From Fidelibacterota bacterium (GTDB taxonomy: Bacteria > Fidelibacterota > UBA8477 > JABMPR01): a stretch of DNA of 5,014 bases. Shown piece after piece: positions 1-5,014 of this stretch. The first letter of the stretch is position 1; the number at the start of each line of letters is the position of its first letter. A program made the position numbers and the translations under genes. Below the pieces are notes generated by a model. The model had not been told where the DNA came from, did no database searches, and saw only the letters and a program-made list of their open reading frames with translations. Location of the stretch: the NCBI GenBank assembly GCA_030595455.1, contig JAUVDF010000103.1:1-5014 (forward strand), written 5' to 3'.

Positions 1-554
1 CCTAAACCAGATGACTGCAGGACTCTAACACCGTCTCCATTTTTATACAGACTCAGGTGAGTCATGCCTGTTGCCAGGTTTGCATGCAGACTGCCCCTGC
101 GCCCATAACGATAGACCAAACGATGATCCAGATAGAACTCCTTGATCAAGGCATTCATGGAAAAATCATAAAGCTGCTGTTTGCTTAATTCAAAGGAAGC
201 GGGATAGGCCGCAGGTAAACTAAATGAGCCAAGCTGGTTAAATATGGAATAGCCTATGCTGGAATAGGCATCAAATTTTGAATCTGTTAAAAAGTGATCT
301 AACCAACGGTAGCGCAATAATTCAATATCAAAAGAAGCAGCAACACCACCCATGGTGTCGCTAATTGTCCAACCGCTGGGACTTGAGCTCAGTTGTAAGT
401 TCTGGCTTGGGATTAATGAAAAATAAGAAATTCCGCCCCCCACAGCGGGTAGGGGTATAAGATGTGGTTCATCGATGGGAATTTCTTGAGCAAAACCAGC
501 AACTGCCAATAGCAGCCCCAAGTATTTAACCCCTTTAGACAATTGAATAAACAT
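1..554 (-). CDS. Exported protein of unknown function, possible outer-membrane barrel (partial, C-terminus beyond left edge)
   Basis: On the minus strand an open frame starts at ATG 554-552 and runs without a stop to the window edge, giving 184 residues of N-terminal sequence. Residues 1-22 form a convincing signal peptide: a lysine-containing start, the hydrophobic run YLGLLLAVAGFA, and a likely cut after GFA before QEIPIDE. The mature part is rich in aromatic, serine and glycine residues and has short alternating stretches (GGISYFSLIPS at 40-50, FDAYSSIGYSIF at 94-105, SLHANLATGMTHLSLY at 155-170). These resemble transmembrane beta-strands joined by turns, so an outer-membrane or periplasmic beta-rich protein is plausible. 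I recognise no family motif. The ribosome site is weak: only TGAGAT directly precedes the ATG. The gene lies 105 bases after the stop of the upstream CX4CH protein gene on the same strand. That the frame is a real gene is fairly sure; the barrel idea is inference. Confidence 0.75.
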   Translation of the reverse strand, partial: MFIQLSKGVKYLGLLLAVAGFAQEIPIDEPHLIPLPAVGGGISYFSLIPSQNLQLSSSPSGWTISDTMGGVAASFDIELLRYRWLDHFLTDSKFDAYSSIGYSIFNQLGSFSLPAAYPASFELSKQQLYDFSMNALIKEFYLDHRLVYRYGRRGSLHANLATGMTHLSLYKNGDGVRVLQSSGL

Positions 555-639
555 ATCTCAGAAATTAGTGTAAATCTTGGGATCTAAAAAGGTCAAATTC
601 AAATCGAATACGGATTGTTCCAGATCCAGTGGTACGTGC

Positions 640-658
640 CACATCAGCTTATGATGTG
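640..658 (-). repeat. Perfect 7-bp inverted repeat just after the CX4CH gene stop
   Basis: CACATCA (640-646) and TGATGTG (652-658) are perfect inverted repeats around a 5-base loop, starting one base beyond the TAA stop at 662-660 in the minus-strand transcript. No T-run follows it, so it is not a classical intrinsic terminator. It could be a 3'-end stabilising hairpin, a weak attenuator before the gene at 1-554, or chance. Confidence 0.35.
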
Positions 659-659
659 C

Positions 660-1232
660 TTACTTAGGTGTGGGCTTGACCTCCATCGAGCGGGTATAGA
701 TATAGTCACCGGTCTTTTTAGAATTTCCATTCCCGGCATTAAAGGCAAAGTAAAACGAGGAAGAGGCCAGGGCTGTATCAGGAGCTTGCCATTGAAATTT
801 CCAGGTGGGAGATTGCCCCTTCTTAGAACCACTGATGCCTTTAACCGTATGGGTGAGGTATTGACGACTGGTTCTCGACTTGTAGCGAGCATTATCTAGA
901 AGTTGGGTTTTTTGACCCTTGACCGACATGAGCGTCCCCAGAGCATCACCGTTTTCATCAGCGACAGTTACCTGAAACCCCCACTTTTTGGCTTTTACCT
1001 GCTCAAAGTGAATTGCTATTTCGTAGATCTCATTTGGGGTATATACCTCAGGCAGGCCTTCAATATAGATTGTGGCTTTATCTGAGTTGAGCTCATTACC
1101 CGCATGACATTTCTTGTTTGAACAAGTCCGGTCTCCAGGAGCACCGGCTGCCATCGGGGGGGCGCCCTTCTTTTTGGCAAAAAGGCTCAAGGCTAAAACT
1201 AGAATGAGGATTGAAATCTTGGTTACGCGCAT
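660..1232 (-). CDS. Secreted Reelin-like/choice-of-anchor V type protein with a CX4CH haem-like motif
   Basis: The 190-residue product has a signal peptide at about residues 1-19 (MRVTKI followed by a leucine-rich core ending SLFA) and is therefore exported. Directly behind it, GAPGDRTC is followed by SNKKCHAG: C37, C42 and H43 form CX4CH, where related proteins usually show CXXCH for covalent haem c. The rest (about 53-183) is a beta-rich domain with the marks WKFQWQAP (144-151), RQYLTHT (123-129), FYFAFNAGNGN (160-170) and GDYIYT (175-180). I recognise these as the Reelin-like/choice-of-anchor V pattern. The two cysteines are the only ones in the protein. Function is unknown; electron transfer or haem binding in the periplasm is inference. 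The start at 1232 is chosen because AAAGGA lies 6 bases upstream and the signal peptide begins there. A longer frame to 1331 starts just behind a terminator hairpin and has no ribosome site. The upstream TPR gene is on the same strand but separated by that terminator, so a separate promoter is expected; I see no convincing one in 1233-1299. Confidence 0.85.
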   Translation of the reverse strand: MRVTKISILILVLALSLFAKKKGAPPMAAGAPGDRTCSNKKCHAGNELNSDKATIYIEGLPEVYTPNEIYEIAIHFEQVKAKKWGFQVTVADENGDALGTLMSVKGQKTQLLDNARYKSRTSRQYLTHTVKGISGSKKGQSPTWKFQWQAPDTALASSSFYFAFNAGNGNSKKTGDYIYTRSMEVKPTPK

Positions 1233-1238
1233 CACATT

Positions 1239-1242
1239 TCCT
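1239..1242 (-). promoter_or_regulatory. Ribosome binding site deciding the start at 1232
   Basis: The minus strand reads AAAGGAAATGTG before the ATG; the AGGA core is 6 bases from the start codon. This supports the start at 1232 over the longer frame opening at 1331. Confidence 0.7.
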
Positions 1243-1299
1243 TTCAAATAAATGACTGTATCTGTCACAAAATAAATAAAGGATGCTGGGATAAAACAA

Positions 1300-1325
1300 A
1301 AAACCCCACAAAAATGTGGGGTTTT
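1300..1325 (-). terminator. Strong intrinsic terminator of the TPR lipoprotein gene, symmetric on both strands
   Basis: CCCCACA (1304-1310) and TGTGGGG (1315-1321) form a perfect GC-rich 7-bp stem with an AAAA/TTTT loop, and the stem can extend by four A-T pairs on each side (1300-1303 with 1322-1325). Read on the minus strand the stem is followed by TTTTTTGTTTTAT, an excellent U-tract. It starts 22 bases after the TAG stop of the TPR gene (1350-1348). On the plus strand only TTTTAA follows, so termination of plus-strand transcription is possible but weaker. No plus-strand gene ends here, so the main role is to close the TPR gene transcript and insulate the gene at 660-1232. Confidence 0.9.
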
Positions 1326-1347
1326 AAGCAATCAATTGGAAAAGGTC

Positions 1348-2400
1348 CTATTTAAGACTTTTTTCCTTGGCATCCATTTCTTTGAATTTCTTGGATTTGG
1401 TACCATAGTTATGGTAGTAAGCCATTTTTAGTTCATGAACAACGTCCAAACTCTCAGGGGTTAGCTCATAGGCTTTCTCGAGATATTTTTCAGCGTCTTC
1501 AAATTTTTTCATACGACCATAAGCTAGACCTGCATTGAATAAGCCATCAACTTCTTCAGGAGCAAGTTCTGATACTTTAATAAACTCGACAACAGCCTCT
1601 TCCCATTCCTGCTGTTGGAAATAAAGTACGCCTAGATTGTAATGTAGGTCAGTGTTTTCAGGATCTACTTCAATGGCACCTAAATAGGCTTTAGCGGCCA
1701 TATCTTTTTCACCCTTAGCATCATATACAAAAGCGATCTGCTTAATAGCGTTCAGGTTTTGAGGGTCAACTTCAATGGCCTTTTTCAATGAAACCAGGGC
1801 TTCATCATACTCTTTATCCATGAAATAAACATTTCCCAGGTTTACCAGAGAGGTAATATCATTTGGGTTTTTCTCAACAGCGAGAATCATGTATTCTTTA
1901 CCTTTAGCCATATCTCCTTTAAAAAGATAGACTTGAGCTAAGGTACCATATGTTTCAGGTTTGTCTGGATTGATTAAAATACAACTCTCAAAAGACTTGA
2001 CAGTTTTGGCGAATAGCTCTTCATTAAGATTCTCGGAGCCTTCTTTAATCAAGGCGTTATAACCATTAGCTCCCAGGTTGAAGTTATCTACCCAGTATTT
2101 TTCGCGAGCTAGTTTTGTTTTCTCGGCGAAGGTTGGGCTGATCTCGTCAGCTTTGTTTAAGTACATTGCTACCTTGTCCCAGGTTTTGCTACGAGAATAA
2201 ATTTCAGCGGCTAGCAAATAGGCTGGTTCGGGATTAGTAGGTTCTTTTTCTAAAGCTGCTAGAAGCATTTCTTCAGCTTTTTCATAGTTTTTCTGCTGTA
2301 GATAAACTTTTGCTGAAGTCATGTCTGTGGAATCACATCCCAGAACGGTGAGCAACAATAGTCCCACTACCCAGAACAACAGGTTTCTTGACTGTTTCAT
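1348..2400 (-). CDS. TPR-repeat lipoprotein
   Basis: The 350-residue product begins with a lipoprotein signal: MKQSRN, a hydrophobic core FWVVGLLLLT, then VLGC with the lipid-bearing cysteine at 22. Residue +2 after the cysteine is aspartate, which in enterobacteria retains lipoproteins in the inner membrane; whether that rule holds here is unknown. The mature part is built of tetratricopeptide repeats: units at about 27-56 and 57-90, a degenerate and lengthened one at about 107-147, then five units in exact 34-residue register (148-181, 182-215, 216-249, 250-283, 284-317), each ending in a pattern such as AIEVDPQN or VEKNPND. A charged, lysine-rich tail (335-350) follows. TPR domains bind proteins, so a scaffold or assembly role at the envelope is likely; the partner is unknown. 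The start at 2400 is chosen for its GAGGAG site 5 bases upstream and because it begins the lipoprotein signal. The frame stays open to 2502, but those residues carry no signal and overlap the likely promoter. The gene stands alone, closed by a strong terminator. Confidence 0.9.
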   Translation of the reverse strand: MKQSRNLLFWVVGLLLLTVLGCDSTDMTSAKVYLQQKNYEKAEEMLLAALEKEPTNPEPAYLLAAEIYSRSKTWDKVAMYLNKADEISPTFAEKTKLAREKYWVDNFNLGANGYNALIKEGSENLNEELFAKTVKSFESCILINPDKPETYGTLAQVYLFKGDMAKGKEYMILAVEKNPNDITSLVNLGNVYFMDKEYDEALVSLKKAIEVDPQNLNAIKQIAFVYDAKGEKDMAAKAYLGAIEVDPENTDLHYNLGVLYFQQQEWEEAVVEFIKVSELAPEEVDGLFNAGLAYGRMKKFEDAEKYLEKAYELTPESLDVVHELKMAYYHNYGTKSKKFKEMDAKEKSLK

Positions 2401-2405
2401 TGAAT

Positions 2406-2411
2406 CTCCTC
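2406..2411 (-). promoter_or_regulatory. Near-perfect ribosome binding site (GAGGAG) of the TPR lipoprotein
   Basis: The minus strand reads AAGAGGAGATTCA before ATG 2400-2398. The GAGGAG core is spaced 5 bases from the start codon, the best ribosome site in the window, and settles the start of the gene at 2400. Confidence 0.85.
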
Positions 2412-2457
2412 TTATCAATTTATACATATTTTCTAATGCCCCATTCATGCAGGCGCA

Positions 2458-2486
2458 AATATATCCGACCAGCCCATGCAAGGCAA
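2458..2486 (-). promoter_or_regulatory. Candidate sigma-70-type promoter of the TPR lipoprotein gene
   Basis: On the minus strand TTGCCT (2486-2481) and TATATT (2463-2458) are separated by exactly 17 bases. Transcription would start near 2450, giving a leader of about 50 bases before the ATG at 2400. The match is 4 of 6 to TTGACA and 5 of 6 to TATAAT. The lineage may use other promoter consensus sequences, so this is a suggestion. Confidence 0.35.
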
Positions 2487-2605
2487 CCTTTTCACAAGCC
2501 ATAATTTATTGATTATGATATATGTCCTATGCTCATTTAAAATCATTTGATATTTTGGCTGGAAATGAGATATTCACACCTCTGAAGGATGAACGAAACG
2601 ATTAT

Positions 2606-2611
2606 TATAAT
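2606..2611 (+). promoter_or_regulatory. Candidate -10 element (TATAAT) of the metallophosphoesterase gene
   Basis: A perfect TATAAT lies 31 bases before the ATG at 2643, within an AT-rich stretch. No good -35 box is seen 16-18 bases upstream (TGAAGG at 2583-2588 is poor). Transcription from here would leave a leader of roughly 25 bases. A TTGATA at 2547-2552 upstream lacks a good -10 partner. Confidence 0.25.
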
Positions 2612-2642
2612 TATGACAATTTCCAAATCAAAGGCGTAGCCC

Positions 2643-3440
2643 ATGTCTGACACTGGTGTACAAGCAGTTACATTCGCAATCCTGACGGATATCCATGGAA
2701 ATATATTTGCATTGGAGAAGGCACTTGAGATCATCAATGCTCGCGATGACATTGACCGTATCATTTGCCTGGGAGATAATTTTTCACTGGGCTCTTCTCC
2801 AAAGGAAGTCCTGACAAAGCTAAAAGCACTAGACAATATTGTCTTCCTGCGCGGTAACCATGATCGTTATTTGGTTGAGCAAATTTGGGAATATGAGCGT
2901 CCAACTATCGAAGGCATGGATCCAGATGACCCGGTTTGTGTCGATATTGTAGCGAATGAGAAATGGACAGCAGAACAAATTGGTGATGAAGGCAAAGATT
3001 TTATCAAAAACATGCGGATGTGTCACTTCGAAATTATTCAAGACACTTATGTTGAATTTACCCACGCCTGGTTTGGACGGGATGATGCGCCCCCTACCCT
3101 TGATGAAGTGAAAAAGTGGCGAGATCACGCCCAACGAAAACATACCCAGACAAAACGATTTGTTTTTGTCCATGGCCATACTCATGTACCGCGCAATGAA
3201 GAGTTTGGGAGTTTAAGAGTCTTATGCCCGGGCTCTACCGGTTTACCATTTGATGAGGATCAAAGGGGTGTTGTGGCATTTCTCCAGATTAATGAAGATG
3301 CTATCAAATGGGAGGTTAATCGATTTGAATATGATAATCAAGCAGCCTTGGAACACATGCAGGATGCCCAACCACCATTTTATAAGAATCTATATTCTAC
3401 CCTGAAATTTGCTAGTATCCGCAACGATCTGGTAGAGTAA
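2643..3440 (+). CDS. Calcineurin-like metallophosphoesterase
   Basis: The 265-residue cytoplasmic protein has no signal peptide and carries every signature of the two-metal calcineurin-like phosphoesterase fold: TDIHGN (D16, H18), LGDNFSLG (D45), RGNHDRYL (N72, H73), H141 in FTHAWFG, and VHGHTHVPR (H179, H181), followed by the typical PGSTGLP (196-202). All expected metal ligands are present, so the enzyme should be active on a phosphomonoester or phosphodiester. The layout resembles the compact YfcE/diadenosine-tetraphosphatase-like branch, but the substrate cannot be read from the sequence. Residues about 80-135, between the GNHD and the FTH motif, probably form a cap that decides specificity. 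The start at 2643 follows an in-frame stop at 2637-2639, so no longer in-frame start exists; the ribosome site is weak (AAAGG about 9-10 bases upstream). It is the only plus-strand gene, divergent from the TPR gene and convergent with the glycosyltransferase gene, so it is probably a single-gene unit. Confidence 0.92.
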   Translation: MSDTGVQAVTFAILTDIHGNIFALEKALEIINARDDIDRIICLGDNFSLGSSPKEVLTKLKALDNIVFLRGNHDRYLVEQIWEYERPTIEGMDPDDPVCVDIVANEKWTAEQIGDEGKDFIKNMRMCHFEIIQDTYVEFTHAWFGRDDAPPTLDEVKKWRDHAQRKHTQTKRFVFVHGHTHVPRNEEFGSLRVLCPGSTGLPFDEDQRGVVAFLQINEDAIKWEVNRFEYDNQAALEHMQDAQPPFYKNLYSTLKFASIRNDLVE

Positions 3441-3457
3441 CACCCCACTACTAAACT

Positions 3458-4300
3458 TTAAGCAAATTCAGAACTTAATAGTTGCTGGTGCTGCTTACGT
3501 TTTTCAAGATACTCTTTTGAAAGTTCAGGTTTACCACGCTTGCTGGCGCCATCTGCCACAATACCACACTTAAAAACCAGTTCCTCTAATAATGCCTTCC
3601 GCCAGGGGGCTTTCAAATCGCATTCAACCTGTTTTTCCATGGCGGTGATCCGAAATCGATCCATGCCCCAGTATTTTTGGCTTAGTTGGTCGGCATGACC
3701 ACCATAGCGGGTCATCAACTTTTCAGCTAGATAGCCGATCTCATAATGGGGGGCAATTCTGAGCCACAGATCGTAATCCTCACAGGCCGGAAGTTGGGGG
3801 TCAAAGCGGCCAATTCTGGCAAATACATCTTTATGGATAATAACAGCACTGGGGCTGACAATACAGCGTGGAATACAAGCCTCGAAAATCCACCCGCCTT
3901 GTTTCGCATGTTTAGCCATGGGGTTAACTCGGACTCCATTGCGAATCCAGATCTCATCACATTGGCTGATAGATAGATCAGGATTAATTTCGTGGAAGTG
4001 TTTTTGTGCCTCCAGTTTATGCTTATCCCAGGTATCATCCGAATCAAGGAAGGCAATCCAGTCAGCTCCGGCTGCCTCAATCCCCTTATTCCTGGAGTAA
4101 GAAACTCCCTGATTAGTCTTATTTGTTACAATCGTAATTTTGGGTTTATATTTTTCTAAAACAGCTGCTGTGTTGTCATTAGAACAGTCATCAACAACAA
4201 TGATTTCTGAGGCTGGGTGAGTTTGCTGAAGGACTGAGTCGATAGCCGCTTCAATGGAGCCGGCTCTGTTAAAAACTGGAATTACGACAGCAATTTCCAT
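3458..4300 (-). CDS. GT2 family glycosyltransferase
   Basis: The 280-residue product is a GT-A-fold family 2 glycosyltransferase. The N-terminal part shows VVIPVFNRA (5-13), EIIVVDDCSND (32-42, with the nucleotide-binding D37/D38), NQGVSYSRNKGIEAA (63-77) and the metal-binding FLDSDDTW (84-91, DXD-type D86/D88). The acceptor half carries CEDYDLWLR (173-181), where E174/D175 match the usual ED catalytic-base region, and GGHADQLSQ (200-208). It would transfer a sugar from a nucleotide-sugar donor; donor and acceptor are not readable. No membrane helix or signal is seen, so it acts in the cytoplasm or at the inner membrane face. The start codon lies 3 bases after the stop of the upstream nucleosidase-like gene and has no good ribosome site (AAGG is 12 or more bases away), which suggests translational coupling. 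No other glycan genes are visible nearby, which makes the pathway uncertain. Its stop faces that of the metallophosphoesterase across 17 bases. Confidence 0.92.
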   Translation of the reverse strand: MEIAVVIPVFNRAGSIEAAIDSVLQQTHPASEIIVVDDCSNDNTAAVLEKYKPKITIVTNKTNQGVSYSRNKGIEAAGADWIAFLDSDDTWDKHKLEAQKHFHEINPDLSISQCDEIWIRNGVRVNPMAKHAKQGGWIFEACIPRCIVSPSAVIIHKDVFARIGRFDPQLPACEDYDLWLRIAPHYEIGYLAEKLMTRYGGHADQLSQKYWGMDRFRITAMEKQVECDLKAPWRKALLEELVFKCGIVADGASKRGKPELSKEYLEKRKQHQQLLSSEFA

Positions 4301-4303
4301 GAT

Positions 4304-4918
4304 TCAAACTGCCTTAGGTTTCAGGATGTGATCCAGTAGAATATTCTGTAGCTGCTTTGAGGCCACTTTAAAATGTTGCCGGAATTGTTCAGGAGTTGAT
4401 TCGCCAGCTCGATCTGAGATGATGCGCAGCGCTAGGAATGGTAGCTTATGTGCCTGACAGAACTGAGCGACCGCGTAGGATTCCATATCCACAGCTTGAG
4501 CATCATGGGCAATTGCCACTGCTCTGGAAGCCTCATCAATCACGACCTCCAGACTACTGTAAAAGTTAACTGTTTTAAAAACAGGCAGAGTCAAATGATT
4601 AACTCGCTCTAATTTGATCGTTGGATGATCCAAAGCAGAGAATTGATTGGCCTTAATCAGAGATCGAACCGGTAGCTCATCGGTCAGGGATCCGCTCACG
4701 CCAAATTGAATTGCCCGGCCATAATAGCCTGAATCTGAAATGTGTTCCAGGGCAGCTTCTGTCCGTCTAAGACCAATTCCAGTCCGCAAAATATCAAAGC
4801 GGCTATTCAACTCTAATAGCTCCATTCCTGGCTCAGAGATTTTCTTAAAGGCCTTGGGGAAATGCTGTTTGACAAGTCCGGCTTCAGGATTAAGGGCATG
4901 GATTAGCAAAGTTTTCAT
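4304..4918 (-). CDS. Nucleoside phosphorylase/MTA-SAH-nucleosidase-like protein
   Basis: The 204-residue product belongs to the PNP/UDP phosphorylase superfamily, closest in look to the hydrolytic branch (5'-methylthioadenosine/S-adenosylhomocysteine nucleosidase, futalosine hydrolase). Seen motifs are the first strand LLIHALNPEAG (4-14), with E12 at the place of the E. coli MTA nucleosidase acid; RTGIGL (45-50); QFGVSGSL (71-78), the glycine-rich loop; QAVDMESYAVAQFC (141-154), with M145/E146 that bind the ribose; and LRIISDRAGE (164-173), with D169 at the catalytic aspartate position. It would cleave the N-glycosidic bond of a purine-type nucleoside in the cytoplasm. At 204 residues it is shorter than E. 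coli MTA nucleosidase (232), with a compressed middle, so the substrate may differ. The ATG at 4918 is preferred because the first strand begins there; a frame start at a TTG at 4945 adds nine polar residues. Neither has a clear ribosome site. It is the first visible gene of a two-gene unit with the glycosyltransferase. Confidence 0.83.
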   Translation of the reverse strand: MKTLLIHALNPEAGLVKQHFPKAFKKISEPGMELLELNSRFDILRTGIGLRRTEAALEHISDSGYYGRAIQFGVSGSLTDELPVRSLIKANQFSALDHPTIKLERVNHLTLPVFKTVNFYSSLEVVIDEASRAVAIAHDAQAVDMESYAVAQFCQAHKLPFLALRIISDRAGESTPEQFRQHFKVASKQLQNILLDHILKPKAV

Positions 4919-5014
4919 ATTGCTGAATCTATCATGGACAGACAAAAATACATGTAGAATCTATATCAATTCAGCTCTTTCTAAATGAATGAATAAGCCA
5001 AACTCTACAGGTTT

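Noticed and set aside
615..899. Plus-strand frame of 94 codons opposite the CX4CH gene.
   Set aside because: It lies antisense to a well-supported secreted protein, shows no family motif and has no ribosome site.
2446..2484. Near-repeat CATGCAGGC (2446-2454) and CATGCAAGGC (2475-2484) as a regulator-binding pair in the divergent region.
   Set aside because: The copies differ by one inserted base, there are only two, and no regulator gene is nearby; chance similarity is likely.
2613..2639. Eight-codon frame (MTISKSKA) ending 3 bases before the metallophosphoesterase ATG, as a regulatory leader peptide.
   Set aside because: It has no ribosome site at a usable distance, and if TATAAT at 2606-2611 is the -10 box, transcription would begin inside it. 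Very short frames are common by chance.
2829..3185. Minus-strand frame of 118 codons opposite the metallophosphoesterase.
   Set aside because: It is the antisense shadow of a gene with all catalytic motifs intact; its own translation shows no domain.
3432..3450. GTAG/CTAC inverted repeat around the metallophosphoesterase stop as a terminator.
   Set aside because: The stem is only 4 bases with a long loop and no T-run follows.
3727..4080. Minus-strand frame of 117 codons within the glycosyltransferase gene in another frame.
   Set aside because: It is fully contained in a confident GT2 gene and has no recognisable motifs.

Overview
The window looks like ordinary chromosomal DNA of a Gram-negative bacterium with a moderately AT-leaning genome. 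Two exported proteins and a lipoprotein support this, one of them resembling an outer-membrane barrel. The haem-like protein at 660-1232 has the sequence style of 'choice-of-anchor V'/Reelin-like proteins, which are common in the Bacteroidota/FCB and Marinimicrobia-type lineages. That placement is inference, not proof. I see no rRNA, tRNA, mobile element, CRISPR array or phage gene.

Layout: five of the six genes lie on the minus strand. From left to right they are: (1) the N-terminal 184 residues of an exported, possibly barrel-type protein running off the left edge (1-554); (2) a small secreted protein with a CX4CH motif and a Reelin-like/choice-of-anchor V domain (660-1232); (3) a strong hairpin with T-runs on both strands (1300-1325), which ends the next gene; (4) a TPR-repeat lipoprotein (1348-2400); (5) a divergent intergenic region with candidate promoters for both sides; (6) the only plus-strand gene, a calcineurin-like metallophosphoesterase with all metal ligands visible (2643-3440); (7) a tightly spaced minus-strand pair, a GT2 glycosyltransferase (3458-4300) preceded by an MTA/SAH-nucleosidase-like protein (4304-4918). 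The convergent stops at 3440 and 3458 are only 17 bases apart.

Three starts should be moved inward from the longest open frame. These are 1232 instead of 1331 (the longer frame begins inside the region just behind a terminator), 2400 instead of 2502 (perfect GAGGAG and a lipobox), and 4918 instead of a TTG at 4945 (fold alignment).

Working together: the nucleosidase and glycosyltransferase are very likely co-transcribed and translationally coupled. The three envelope proteins on the left appear to be separate or only loosely linked transcription units, because a terminator separates the TPR gene from the CX4CH gene. I do not see a clear new multi-gene system. The most distinctive items are the expanded CX4CH site in the Reelin-like protein and the unexplained pairing of a nucleosidase with a glycosyltransferase.
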